From: Crocodylus rhombifer
Taxonomy: Eukaryota > Chordata > Crocodylia > Crocodylidae
DNA length: 64,000 nt
Reading direction: 5' to 3'
Assembly: GCA_038503035.1 (NCBI GenBank)
Contig: JAVSML010001011.1
Span: forward strand, 168,109 to 232,108
Shown here: one piece after another, positions 11,701-21,818 of the stretch
How positions within the stretch are numbered: position 1 is the first letter of the stretch
How the letters are laid out: each line of letters starts with the position of its first letter
Program-made: the position numbers and the translations under genes
The notes under the pieces: generated by a model
What the model saw: the letters and a program-made list of their open reading frames with translations, nothing else
The model's database searches: none
Told to the model about the DNA's origin: nothing

Positions 11701-14700
11701 GGCTGAATCTGGCCCACGGGCTGCATGTTTGATACCCTGTCCTAGACCCACCAAGAGTCCAAAAGCTAGCACAATAAAGGAAAAGATAGAAAAATATACC
11801 ATAGAATCATAGAAAATTAAGGCTGAAAGGAACCTTAGGAGGTCTGGTCCAACCCCTGCTCGAAGCAGGACCACCCTCAACTAAATCATCCCACCCAAGG
11901 CTTTGTCTAGCCAGGTCTTAAAAACTTCCAAGGATGGAGAGTCCACCACCTCTCTGGGTAACCTGTTCCAGTGCTTTACTACCCTCCTAGTGAGAAAATT
12001 CTTCCTAATATCTAACCTAAACTTCCCTTGCTGCAGCTTGATATCATTGCTCCTTATTCTATTCTCTGCCATCACTGACAACAATCTAGTTCCATCCTCT
12101 TTAAAAACACCCTTCAGGTAGTTGAAGGCTGCTATTAAATCCCCTCTCAGTCTTCTCTTCTCCAGACTAAATAAACTCAGTTCCTTCAGCCTCTCCTCAG
12201 AAGTCATGTCCTCCAGCCCCCTAATCATTTCTGTTTCCCTCCGCTGGACTCTCTTCAATTTGTTCACATCCTTTCTGTACTGGAGGGCCCAAAACTGGAC
12301 ACACTATTCCAGATGTGGCATTACCAGTGCCAGAAAGAGGGGAAGAATCACTTCCATCAAACCTGCTGGCAACATTCCTACTAATGCAGAACAGTATGCC
12401 ATTAGCTTTCTTCACTAGGGCACACTGTTGGCTCATATTCAGCTTAATGTCCACTGTAACCCCCAGGTCTTTTTCTGCACAGCTGCTGCTTAGCCAGTTG
12501 GTCTGCAGATTGTAGCAGTGCATGGGATTGTTCCATCTTAAGTGCACTTTGCACTTGTCCTTATTTAACCTTATGAGATTTCTTTTGGTCCAATCCTCCA
12601 ATTTGTTGAGGTCTCCGAATCCTTGCTCTACCCTCTAAATATCTATTACACCTCCCCCCACATCTGCAAACATGTCAAGGGTGCACTCCACCCCATCTTC
12701 CAGGTCACTGATCAAAATATTGAACAAAACCGGCCCCTAGACTGACCCCTGGGGCACTCCACTTAATACTGGCTGCCAACTAGACATTGAGCCATTGACT
12801 ACTACCCTCTAAACCCAATGATCCAGAGGGAAAGAAAGACAGAGGGAAAGAAAAAAAAAAAAACACCTGTCTAATGCACCACCTGCTTTGGCGAAATCAT
12901 CCCGATTATAACTCAGGTCTTTAAGAAAGGTGATGCTTTCGATCTCTGGATTGTAGCGCCGAGATGTCTCCAGCAGCATCACCTGAAACACATGGACCCA
13001 TCGAGACACATTCAGCAAGACAGAAATAGGGAAGGCACTCAGATAGATTATCAGGTCCTAAAGCACCTAACTACCCTTAAGGTGCACACCTTTTACTTAG
13101 AAAGCAAATACTGCCCCATCTGCTGCAATGGTCCCTGTCAAGAGTCTGTAACTGTAGTAGCTAGTAGCTCTTCAAAAAATAGTCCTCCCTTATTCTCTAC
13201 AGTGCCCTATGCTAAAAGATGCTAGCATTGGAATACTGGTTTCTCACTTCTTCCTTCCCCAGAGAAGCTACTGAAACCAAAAGAAGAAGGGGTTCTCTGG
13301 TTGGGAAATTGGATCCTTTTCTTTTCAACTGGCTGGGGCTGGATTCTCACCTCTATGGTGGATGTCTTCAGCAGAGCAATCTGATCTTCCCTGGTGAGTT
13401 CCAGGAAGCCAGGCAGCTGCTTGGCAAAGTCCACAATCTCTTGCACAGAGATGATTGCAAGCTCTGTGAAATGAGCAAAACGTTGCTGCCTTGCCTCACG
13501 GTTATTAGGGTCAGGAACTTGTGGCCACGGCTGTAGGAGCAGAGAAGAGAGAAACAAGTAGGAGACGGAATGCTTGTGTGCAAGAGAAAGAAAGATGATA
13601 CAAAAGACAAAAAGGAAGAGAAATAAAGAAGGCGGCACGGAAGTTACTGAGAAGCCCCTATCTGGCATTTTACCATAAAACATAGTCCACAACTCTTGCC
13701 CATCTTCCCACATGTACAACCCATAGTTCCAGCCTCCACTTTCAGTCTCTAATTTGGAGTCTACTCTCTCAGCCCGTACCGTCACTTTGAGCCGGTCTGT
13801 GAAGGAGCGCTGGTTACACTGCTGCTGAGCTGCCACAAGCTTGTCTATCATGTTTAACTGTTCGGGGGTCAGTTTGTATGAGGTACTTGGGGTCTGCAGG
13901 GGGTTTGTGCGTGTAACAACAGTGCGTGCCTGATCATCTTCCTGTTTCTTAAGCTTCTTCAGCCGGATCTGCTCTTCAGACAGAACACCTAGGGGAGAGA
14001 GAAAAAAGAGGCAGCAGTAAAAGCAAACTCTGACACCAGAAGCAATAGAGTCCACTGTGTTCCTTTTGCCAAATCCTGAGAAACAGAAAGGACACCACTG
14101 TGGGTGACAGTAACAGGTATTTTTGCATAAGCATGCATTCTACAGTTATGTAGTATGTTGCAATGCATGTAATATAGGTAATAAGCAATAGCAGATAACA
14201 TCATATTAAACCTGCCTTTCTGGTTCTAGTTTGTCCCATTGATTGTTTTGAACAGCCGTCCTGCAAAATAATCCACACATTCAACACAAAGGGCAGGTAC
14301 TACCTTTGTGCTACCCACACTAGTGCTACAACCATCCCACCAGCTTTCCCCTGAGCCCTTCCCAACAGATTCTTAAACTAATTGTCATGAACACTGTCCT
14401 ATTTGCACAGGATTGTGTTTGTGGGTGGGAGTAGATTAAGTGTTATTGTTGGTCATAGTTATTTCCTTGATTTTGCTTTATTAGTTGCTTGTATCTGTCT
14501 GTGTTTTTCTCTAGCTTCCATAGGCAGGAATGAAGTGGGCCAAGCGTAGGAGGACAATCCTTGATGCTGCCCACTAGCAGTAGGCCAACGAACATACTGC
14601 TCAGGCATCTTGTGAAACCTTTTTCACTGGAGGTTTGCAAGAAGATAGATACCCATCTGTGATAGTTTAACAAAAGTAAATTCTGCACGTGTGCAGAGGG

Positions 14701-17700
14701 TTAGACCAGATGACCCTTGAGGTCTCAACCAGCCCTGTGATTCTATTATGCTATTTCTTACTAGAGCTAAGTCTGAAGAGAGATGCTTATAGAGGAAGCA
14801 GATATAAAATAACTTTGGATCTAGTGATCACAAATTGGTCCAGATTACACTAAATGGAAGGATACGCAAATTTATTTTGTAGGTAACTCATGTTTTTTAT
14901 TCCAAAAAAGGCAGCTAATTGAGAAACTAGTTAGTAAAAGTCAACTGGGCTGATGAGCCCAAAGGACTTGCAGAAGAGATTTAGAACTTCTAATCAAAAG
15001 GTACCCAAATTACCTGGAGCTTTTATTTGAAGCAAGGGACAATAAACTTGGGAACAGTTCAAAATACAACAACTGGAAGAAATAGATAACCTCAAGAATG
15101 GTATTACGGATACACAAAAAAGCCTACAAAGAAAGGGAAAAAAGGAACTGACCACTACAGAACTGTGCGTCTTCAAGATCAGAAAGTGTAAGGATAAATA
15201 TGAATTGTCAAATTTAGATACTGCAAATGAAGTGACCATAGTTATAACTCTTTAGCCATATTAATACACAGAGAACAAGGAATCAAGGGCCAATAGTTAT
15301 AACTCTTTAGCCATATTAATACACAGAGAACAAGGAATCAAGGGCCAGTATGCAACAAGGATAGGGTCAGGATTAAAAAAAAAACAATTATCTTAATATG
15401 TCCCCAACATTATATTAATATCTTATTCCAGTTAGGACAAATGTTGAACTTGGAAGCAAGGTAGGATGGCTAAAACGGGTATGAGGCTCTGGAAATCCAC
15501 TTGACACACTGCAAGACAGAAGCAAAACTCGAAGAGCTCTGTGTGCTCGAACTGAGGGTGTAAGATAACCTTCACCCCAGAACTCTGAAAGACGTGGCAC
15601 ATGCCACAAAAATCACAGATTCAATAGCAAAAGATTTTTAACAAAAATTGTCAAATTGGAGGTAGTGCCACATGCCTGAATAGTGAAGAGGGAAAAAAGC
15701 CAAAGAAGCAACTACAGGCCTGCTCATCTTAATTTGCTCTAAACAGTATGAAAGTCTTTAGAATAAATTTTGAAGAGAAAAATAAAAAATATGTATGCAT
15801 ATGGAAAATGGGACAAAATATAATGTTCTTTTTTTTTTGCGGGGGGGCGGGGGGGAGAGAAAAGCCAGACTAACCCATGGATAAAATAACTGAAAATGAA
15901 TTTTCTAGACAAGGGAAATGCAGTAGATTTAGTCTGTCTGGACTTCAGGAAAACATGCGATATAGTTCCATACGGAAAATTATTAGTCAAAATGGAGAAG
16001 ATGCTGGTTACTATAAGAATTGTGGGGTGGATAAGGAACTAGCTAGAGAGGAGGCAAACACAAGTTGTACAGAAAGGAGAACTCTGGTTGAAGGAAGTTT
16101 ACCGAGTTTTTCAAGGATCAGTCTTGGGACCAATCTTATTTGATATTTTCATTAATGAACTGGTAACAAAAGAGTGATACCTGAAGTTGGGAGGCATTGT
16201 CAACCCAAAGAAGAATTAGAATATCCTACAGAAAGAACTGGATAATGCTGAGGAATGGGGTAATTAACAGAAATGGGATGAAATGTAATTGTAAACGGTA
16301 CAGAACTATCCATTTATAGGATGCAAAAAAAATGAGAAGTCCTCTCTTATGTCAACTGTCCATGGCCTGGAAACAATAGAGGTTTTACAGTTGATTGCAG
16401 GATGTCTCTGAACCACTAATGTACTGTAGTTTTGTACACTTATTGCATACTTCCCACATGCCCCACTCCTCGCAACCTCACTGCCCCTATAGCCTGCACT
16501 CACACTGCTCCCGCATTCCAGCTTCCTGGCACTTCCGTAGACGGCACTCCTGGCACTTGCGGCGCATGTACATGTCCATCTCGCACTTGCCACCATTCTT
16601 GCAGATGTACTGGGCACCCTTGATGACACTGCGGCGGAAAAAGCCCTTACAGCCCTCGCAGCTCAGCACATTGTAGTGAAAGCCAGAGGCCTTGTCTCCA
16701 CACACACTGCACACTTCATTTCCCAGCATCTTCGGGGCTGGACCTTTCTTTCGCTTCAGGGGTGGATTTTCTATAGAGGGGAAAGATAAGAATAGAAAGC
16801 GTCAGAGAAACAATGAGCTGTAAAGCTGGTTTGAAAGAGCCCAGGACCTCTGGCTCCCTCCAGCAGCCATTCTCTCTGCACCCACAGCAACACAGATATG
16901 TCCTGTGCATCGACACCTACAAAACCCCAAGACCACTCACCCTCCTTCTGGAGCACGGCCTCTTCCTTTACCCAGACCCATGACGGATGTCATCCCTCAC
17001 CCTAACCAAAGTACCCCAAACTCTACCTTTTTCACCCTGCATTTCTAAAACTTTCTGTGGATGATGAGGACAAAACTGCAACCTCTCTCAGTCCTGAGAG
17101 TTTTCCGACACAGAAGAGTTAAACTGTGTTCAGAGCAGAAACTTTTGCACTTTCTCCTCTCCATATGTCAGATACAGAGGGAGTGACCTTTAAGAGCACA
17201 GGAAAGGCACACTAAGAAGTTAAGCCTAAATCTAAAAACCAAACCCTGAATCTCACAGCCAGTCTGTTTCCCCAAAAATCTGACTCTGGTGCTCTCAATC
17301 TTCATTCCACCCAGGGGACAGCAACAGATGACACGATAAAGAAATATCTGCACACATTCCTCAGAGCCACACAACCTCAGTGGGACAAAAATCCTAAACA
17401 GATAATAGGAAAATGACTCAGGAGCACAGGTGGCAGAAGGGGATGAGGCCTAACAGGGCTTAGGCCCCACAAATGCAGGCCAGCAGTAGGGCCGCAAGGC
17501 AGCCCGGTGGCAGGCTTTGGGCAGCAGCAGCAGGGGTGGGGAGAGAGTGGGTCTAGGCCTGGGGCAGGCGCTGCACAGCCAGTGGGGTGCGGGACTGAGC
17601 TGCAGCTCCTACTGCTACACGCACCCCAGGAAGCATGGGGGGGCATGTGCCCCAGATCTGTGCAGGGCAAGGCAGGCTGCAGCTTGCTGTGGGCTGGGAC

Positions 17701-20700
17701 AAGTGCCAGGCTCTTCTGGGGAGGGGGTGCTGGGCCAGGCTGTGTTCAGGGTGGGTGGCAGCAGTACCAGAAGCAGAGTTACCCAGGGGGGGAAGGAGGA
17801 GGAGGAGATGGACACAGCTGCTGCCACCCCAAAATTTGCCATAGCCCCTGCTCCCAGCACCACTGCCATATGCCCTCATGGCATGACTGAGCTCCACCCT
17901 GCTGGGAAGAGCCTGACACTGCCCCAGCCCCAGTCCACAGCTGCAGCCTGCCCTGCTTCGCACAGACCTGGGGACACACACTCCCCACCCCCCACCATGC
18001 TTCCTGGGGTATGCGTAGCAGTAGGAGTCGCAGCTCAGTCCCACACCCCACCAGCTGCGCAGTGCCTGCCCCCCAGGCCCAGGCCCACTCCCTCCCCACC
18101 CCTGCTGCAACTGCGAGAAGCTTGCTGCCAGACTGCCTTGCAGTCCTACCGCTATCCTGCATTTTGGGAAGCTAAGCCCTGTTAGCATCCGATCCACCAT
18201 CCTCCATGGCTTGTCTCAGGGCTGCCAGCAGTGTCTGCCTCACCCCAGCAGAGGGAGCAACTGGGGGAGCAGCTGGATGAGCTGCAGCTTCTCCCAGGGC
18301 TACCAGCTCAAGCTGGGGCTTGTCTGGCTGATCCTCCAGCTGCTTCCACCAGCACTGCCTGCCTGTATAGTCTATGGCCAAATAAGATTTGGTGCTGAAT
18401 ATCTTCAGATTCAGCCAAATAGAACAGAGACAGTGATTTGAATTTCCAAATCAAATCATCATCCCTCAGAATTGCCAAATGTAAATCCAAAATGAATACT
18501 TTCCACTTCACACAGACCTATTACCCGGATGCCTCTTAGGTTGATGATTCCAGTGCCTTGTGGTGATATTTGGGTCCTTCTTCCACGTGTGTCCCAGCTA
18601 TTCCCATTTTTGGTCCTTTATTTCTAGTCATATCAGCTTCTGTTTTGTCCTCTATTGTAGCATTTAGTGATTTCTTCTACTCACCAGAGGCTATAGATTT
18701 GTAAAAGGTAGCATTTTATGAAGCCCTGAAGTTCACGTAGCAGGGTCTCAATTAGCCTCCCAAACTCAGCACCATGCACAAAGGAACCCTTTACACTGGT
18801 GTTAAGTACATATGGAGTTTAATTTGCAGGCACAGCTCCACTGGGTTATTTGCAGAGTTATGAAGGCCTATTATCCTGGTTTTAGTATCTTTGTTGTGTC
18901 CACCCATTTTGCTTGTGAAGCTGCTAAGACATCCGAGTGGCCAAACTTTGATGCCCAGCTCAGTAACTGTTATTCTTGTTTCTTGGAACATGTTGATTCT
19001 CCTGGTTTTAGTTATTTCTACACTGATTTTTGATCCCAATAACCATGCACAGATCTAGGGTCACTCCCTTGGGCTCACAAATTTGAGGATCAGGTACAAC
19101 AGACAAAATGTAACATCAGGGTCCTCCAATCTGTTTAGGAGTCCACTGCATTCTATTAAAATATTCCACTTTTTTTCCATTACCCACTCTGTTACCAGTA
19201 GGAAGATTACGGGTGACAAACATATCCCTGTCTGATGTGTGTAGTTACCTCAAATAGTTCAGTCAGTTTGCTATTATGTAATACTTTACATACATTTTCA
19301 TAGTAACTCTGGATGATGCTCACAAATTTCTGAAGGGATCCCACTGTGACAACCTTTTATCCGACTATTCCATCTATTTTATCAGTACTTTTTGGAAGGC
19401 AATGAAATTCACGTAGAGAGTGGTGACTGCTATTCAGCTGGCCTGTGACATGGGGTTATTTCATTCACACATGATTTCTCATCAGAATGTTGCCTGTTCA
19501 TGTCATTGCCTCAATACTTCTGCTTTCTTTACTCTGTCCAGGGCAGGGATGCTCAAACTCTGGCCCATGAGCCAGATCCAGCCCATGGGACTCCCCATGA
19601 GTCCAGAAATTTAATGATGGGAGCACAATGACACCATTCCCCCAGGAGCCACAGGAGCTCTAGGTCCTGCACACTGTATCTGGTGCCTGATCCCAGCATA
19701 CAGGGCTGGGTGTGGACAGTGATGTGCCCCAGGGCCCAATCTCATTTTGGTGGGACTATAAGGAGGCAGTACTGAGGTCCTGGGACCCAATCCCAAGATG
19801 TGGAGGGGGGAGATAGGAGGCGGCATTACTGGTGCCCACAACCCAATCCTGACACAGGTGTCGACAGACCCCTGACCCAATCCCAGCAAACAGGGGGACA
19901 GGATTGGGTCCCCAAGACCCACTCATGGTGCATGGGGTAGGGAAGGGGCCGTGCCAAGCCTCAGGGGCCTGATCCAGCCCATAGATGTGCTCTGCACCAC
20001 TCATCTGACCCATGAGGCCCAATAGTTGAATAGCACTGATCTAGGATAATATGTAAACACTTGACTTGGGATGGAGAGCCATTCACTGTCCTCAAAGTTT
20101 TTGCATTGACTGAGGTCTTCTTTCTTTGGCAGCTTCACTACCATAAATAGTTTTTTCACTCCAATTTTCATAGATTTCATAGACATCAGGGCTGGAAGGG
20201 ACCTCGGGAGATCATTGAGTCCAGCCCCCTGCCCAAAGGGCAGGAAGTCAGCTGGGATCATAGGATCCCAGCAAGATAAGCATCCAATTTACTCCTGAAG
20301 GTATTCAGTATAGGTGCTTGAACCACCTAAGCTGGCAGACTGTTCCAGACCTCGGGGGCTCGGACAGTAAAGAAATTCTTCCTTATGTCCAGCCTGAAAC
20401 GGTCTTGCAGGAGTTTGTGACCGTTCAACCTAGTCATCCCTTGGGGCGCTCTGGTGAACAAACGTTCCCCCAGATCCTGGTGGTCACCCTTGATAAACTT
20501 ATAGGTGGCCATCAGATCACCCCTGAGCCTGCGCTTTTCCAGGCTAAAGAGTCCCATGTCTCTCAGCCTATCATCGTAAGATCTGTTTTCCTGACCTCTG
20601 ATCATGCGCGTGGCTCTCCTCTGGACTCTCTCAAGCTTCTCCACATCCTTTTTGAATTGTGGAGCCCAAAACTGGACGCAGTACTCCAGCATAACTGCTT

Positions 20701-21695
20701 TCTATACTTCCACTTCACTGACTGATCCTAGTTCAGCTTATATATAAATCCTCTCTGACTACTGAGCTGAGTTGGCCATTTACTAATTGATTACAGTTTT
20801 ACTTCCATAAATGTAGTTGTTCTGATGTCTTAATTATTAAACTGGCTTGACAGTCCTGGACTGCTTGGTTAGACTGCTTCTTTTTGGTAACTGTCTGGTA
20901 TGCTATGCCATGTCTTCATATGTCTCTCCAAGGTGGCATTCTGTACAACAGCTACCATTTTGTCTATACAATCTAGCTTGCCCTGCCTGACATCTTTCTA
21001 GCCTTTATTCTTTCTGGTATACCCCTCCTGGAGTCATTGTTTTTGTATTCTTCTTATCTGATAAAATTTCAATTTGATTTCATGACCTTGTGCTATTTTC
21101 TGCTCTGTATCTTCAGACACTCATTCTTTTTTAAGTTTGATCTGTCTGAATTGCAGTGTTTCTTTGTAGGTTTTAGTGGAAGTTTCTTTCACCCCATTTC
21201 TATTTGCCTCCTAATCTCTCATTTGCAGATGCAGATCCCTGGTGCTGGCTTCCTAATGTAATACTAAACTGTTGTGTAGCTGTCACCTGTTGTAGTTTAG
21301 CAATGTGATATAACATAGGCACCTTTTTATTCTATTTTCTTTAATAGAAAAAAAAGACAGGAGTGGGTCCCTTTTATACTCTATGGCCTCAACCATAAGG
21401 GGACAATATCAAGCCCAGGTATACACAATACATTAGATTTAAAGACCTCCTGGAGAACTCCCACCAACTTCTAAGTCCTTTCTTACTCCCTGTCACCAGC
21501 AGCCCCGAGCATTATAAATCAGTTTACAATTCCCTGAGCACCTTCGCACTGTGTGTATGTAACAGACTGTCAAATCTTACCTGTATGCTCTGATGGGTTC
21601 TCTGAACTAGAGAAAAGTGAAAACCCTTCCTCCATCTCAAATACACTTGCCACCCTCTTCCCATGATCCTGTGTGGCGAGCTGTGTGGGACCCAT
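3437..21695 (-). CDS. NR1H3: Liver X receptor alpha (oxysterol nuclear receptor), full coding region in 8 exons
   Basis: Ligand-activated nuclear receptor that binds DNA as an RXR heterodimer and responds to oxysterols; it controls cholesterol efflux and lipogenic genes. Coding exons on minus: 21695-21581, 16770-16504, 13988-13780, 13530-13351, 12982-12883, 5251-5138, 4341-4247, 3583-3437. All junctions are GT-AG and phases agree, giving 408 residues. Regions: short A/B region (1-43), KRKK basic patch (44-47), two-zinc-finger DNA-binding domain (59-128; P-box CEGCKG), hinge (129-197), ligand-binding domain (198-408) ending in the AF-2 helix [12 protein letters not shown]. The His of SSVHSEQ (382) and the AF-2 Trp (404), a ligand-switch pair in LXRs, are present. 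The alpha paralogue is chosen because of the hinge ([15 protein letters not shown]) and the ACP2 neighbour. The N-terminus is about 40 residues shorter than human LXR-alpha (447). At least one upstream non-coding exon is expected and was not placed. Confidence 0.93.
3584..5137 (-). other. NR1H3: NR1H3 introns between the last three exons
   Basis: Intron 3584-4246 carries a short A-rich tract (3660-3682) and no recognisable repeat. Intron 4342-5137 shows no open frame or repeat that I can name. Confidence 0.6.
4247..4341 (-). CDS. NR1H3: NR1H3 exon: ligand-binding domain, helices 9-10 (short exon)
   Basis: 95 bp, acceptor TTTGGCAG, donor CCAAAT|GTAAGT. Encodes [20 protein letters not shown] then [12 protein letters not shown]. 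Splitting of the Asp codon with the preceding exon (GCA G|AC) restores the conserved FSADRPNVQ. Confidence 0.95.
5138..5251 (-). CDS. NR1H3: NR1H3 exon: ligand-binding domain, helices 7-9
   Basis: 114 bp, acceptor CTTCACAG, donor CTGCAG|GTAAAA. Encodes [20 protein letters not shown] and [17 protein letters not shown]. The intron before it is 7.6 kb and holds the Penelope-like element, two hATs and a CR1. Confidence 0.97.
5735..5821 (-). repeat. Left (inverted) terminal cassette of the Penelope-like element
   Basis: On minus it reads CCAGACCTGAGGGAGG, then ACTTGTCTGACATCTCTC, then AGTTGGTCCAGTACAAGATA. The same blocks occur in direct orientation at 8252-8332 and in an isolated copy at 42661-42741. 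Confidence 0.65.
8252..8332 (+). repeat. Right terminal cassette of the Penelope-like element
   Basis: Contains the blocks CAGACCTGAGGAATGCC, GAAATTTGTTTAACATCTCT and TTGGTCCAATAAAA. Order and spacing match the inverted copy at 5735-5821. The AATAAA in the last block could act as the element's poly(A) signal. Confidence 0.65.
8646..8736 (+). repeat. (CA)n microsatellite interrupted by an assembly gap
   Basis: CA dinucleotide array on both sides of ten N bases (8680-8689). The true array length is therefore unknown. The apparent open frame of Cys-Val repeats on minus is an artefact. Confidence 0.97.
8737..11065. other. Intronic sequence without recognised features
   Basis: Part of the 7.6-kb NR1H3 intron. 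AT-rich, with only short open frames, no splice-supported exon, and no repeat that I can name with confidence. Confidence 0.5.
11066..11268. mobile_element. Short non-autonomous hAT-like element
   Basis: The left end CAGGGTTAGCACCCC and the reverse complement of the right end CAGGGGTTGGCAGCA form imperfect terminal inverted repeats of the CAGGG type used by hAT elements. The flanking octamers CTTTATAC and CCTTAATC match at 5 of 8 positions. No transposase remains in the 203 bp. Confidence 0.5.
11284..11739. mobile_element. Non-autonomous hAT-like element, 456 bp
   Basis: The left end is CAGAAGTGTCAAACTCAAAT and the reverse complement of the right end is CAGGGTATCAAACATGCAG, both variants of the common hAT terminus CAGGGGTGTCAAACTCA. 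The flanking 8-mers CCCTAAAC (11276-11283) and TCCTAGAC (11740-11747) agree at 6 of 8 positions, as expected of an aged 8-bp target duplication. It lies 15 bp from the hAT at 11066-11268. Confidence 0.68.
11800..12826 (-). mobile_element. CR1 LINE fragment, older subfamily, decayed
   Basis: Sense on minus. The 3' end (ATAGAATCATAGAAAATTAA on plus) starts at 11800. Going upstream, the minus frames give [38 protein letters not shown] and [24 protein letters not shown] blocks, then a degenerate [12 protein letters not shown] RT motif near 12740. Frameshifts and stops break the frame. Its wording differs from the intact copy at 22978-25988, so it is a different, older CR1 lineage. Confidence 0.85.
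12883..12982 (-). CDS. NR1H3: NR1H3 exon: ligand-binding domain, middle
   Basis: 100 bp, acceptor GTTTCAG, donor GCAG|GTGGTG. Encodes [20 protein letters not shown] and [14 protein letters not shown]. The donor is followed within 20 bases by an A/G-rich tract (12827-12863) and a CR1 copy, so the downstream intron begins almost directly with repeat sequence. Confidence 0.96.
13351..13530 (-). CDS. NR1H3: NR1H3 exon: ligand-binding domain, helices 1-5
   Basis: 180 bp, acceptor CTCCTACAG, donor ATAGAG|GTGAGA. Encodes [18 protein letters not shown], the nuclear receptor signature region ([20 protein letters not shown]) and LLKTSTIE. Phase 0 at both ends. Confidence 0.97.
13780..13988 (-). CDS. 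NR1H3: NR1H3 exon: hinge region
   Basis: 209 bp, acceptor CCCCTAG, donor GTGACG|GTACGG. Encodes [20 protein letters not shown], a variable Thr/Pro-rich stretch, then [13 protein letters not shown] and RLKVT. The reading frame continues into the following intron without a stop, so a naive open reading frame here fuses intron sequence to the next exon. The real splice is recognised from RLKVT joining PWPQVPDP. Confidence 0.95.
14640..14750 (+). mobile_element. CR1 3'-end remnant
   Basis: Plus-strand text with the typical ending of CR1 3' UTRs (GGTTAGACCAGATGACCCTT at about 14699, then TGATTCTAT). Only the last ~110 bp remain recognisable. Confidence 0.65.
14800..16310 (+). mobile_element. CR1-like LINE, strongly decayed, endonuclease to RT
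   Basis: The plus strand shows scattered CR1 blocks across frames. [17 protein letters not shown] endonuclease end is near 14825. [21 protein letters not shown] block is near 15930. [16 protein letters not shown] lies near 16118-16165, the RT region just before the catalytic ADD. Each block sits in a different frame from the next. The 55-bp tandem duplication at 15238-15347 lies inside it. Confidence 0.7.
15238..15347 (+). repeat. Perfect 55-bp tandem duplication
   Basis: ATAGTTATAACTCTTTAGCC starts at 15238 and again at 15293. Both 55-bp units read identically to their last base. The identity within an otherwise degenerate LINE points to a recent duplication, or to an assembly join. Confidence 0.93.
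16504..16770 (-). CDS. NR1H3: NR1H3 exon: DNA-binding domain
   Basis: 267 bp, acceptor CTCTATAG, donor CAGT|GTGAGT. Encodes [14 protein letters not shown] and then both C4 zinc fingers: [18 protein letters not shown], the P-box [12 protein letters not shown], and the second finger through CRLRKC. The final Cys codon is split across the junction with the hinge exon. This is nearly identical to other vertebrate LXRs. Confidence 0.97.
16771..17453. other. NR1H3 intron flank without recognised features
   Basis: Intron sequence upstream (in gene sense) of the DNA-binding-domain exon, with a polypyrimidine tract near the acceptor. No repeat or exon is recognised. Confidence 0.5.
17454..18181. mobile_element. 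GC-rich foldback element (long inverted repeat)
   Basis: The left arm begins CAGGGCTTAGGCCCC. The reverse complement of the right end begins CAGGGCTTAGCTTCCC. The arms stay alignable for about 280 bp each (17454 to about 17735, and about 17898 to 18181). Examples are GCAGCAGGGGTGGGGAG, GGGACTGAGCTGC, CTCCTACTGCTAC and CCCCAGGAAGCATGG in both arms. The CAGGG end resembles hAT termini, but no clear 8-bp target duplication is seen. The central ~160 bp are unique. Several overlapping open frames in the arms are GC-driven artefacts. It lies in an NR1H3 intron. Confidence 0.75.
18770..19480 (-). mobile_element. Decayed non-CR1 LINE reverse transcriptase (RTE-like)
   Basis: On minus, blocks resembling [19 protein letters not shown] and [17 protein letters not shown] (near 19260-19340) match the 'TGVRQGC.LSP' part of an RT. 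Further on, [14 protein letters not shown] and [20 protein letters not shown] match the 'YLGS.I..DGG...DI..RI..A' block typical of RTE-type ORF C-termini. Frameshifts and stops separate the blocks. The clade call is tentative, but it is clearly not CR1. Confidence 0.55.
19544..20038. mobile_element. Non-autonomous hAT-like element, 495 bp
   Basis: The left end is CAGGGATGCTCAAACTCTGG and the reverse complement of the right end is CAGTGCTATTCAACTATTGG, imperfect inverted termini of hAT type. The inside repeats short blocks around 'ACCCAATCC'. Flanking octamers GTCCAGGG and ATCTAGGA agree at 5 of 8. No transposase. Confidence 0.55.
20169..20692 (-). mobile_element. CR1 LINE fragment (3' part)
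   Basis: Sense on minus. It retains an almost uninterrupted C-terminal RT frame ([49 protein letters not shown]) and a 3' end with the plus-strand motif GGGCTGGAAGGGACCTCGGG. 5'-truncated. Younger than the copy at 11800-12826 because its frame survives over 120 codons. Confidence 0.88.
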
Positions 21696-21818
21696 GTAGG
21701 TTGCACAGAAGGGCTTGCTATTATCGTATCTCCTGCAGCATTGTTACTGCCGAGCAAGGGGCTGTAGCTGGGTTCAAGGTTGTGAGGCTTGTTTTGTTGC
21801 TTAACTGACAGGAAGTGC
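21581..21818 (-). CDS. NR1H3: NR1H3 exon with start codon (5' UTR plus residues 1-38)
   Basis: The acceptor TTCTCTACAG precedes 21818 and the donor ACAG|GTAAGA follows 21581. An in-frame TAA (21746-21744) closes the frame upstream, so translation starts at ATG 21695-21693 (408 aa) or at ATG 21635-21633 (388 aa). The second ATG has the better Kozak context (G at -3 and +4) and begins MEEGFSLF. The exon ends SENPSEHT plus one base, joining [14 protein letters not shown] in the next exon, which resembles the human PPSEPTE...KRKKGPAPK region. Because the exon has its own acceptor, a non-coding first exon lies further upstream. Confidence 0.8.

Noticed and set aside
13222..14055. A 277-codon minus-strand open frame covering two NR1H3 exons
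   Set aside because: It reads through the intron between 13779 and 13531. The intron part has no family similarity, and the spliced junction restores the conserved RLKVT-PWP text.
17517..18200. Paired 215-222-codon open frames on opposite strands at the foldback element
   Set aside because: They arise because the two arms are inverted copies of one GC-rich sequence. No protein family is recognised.
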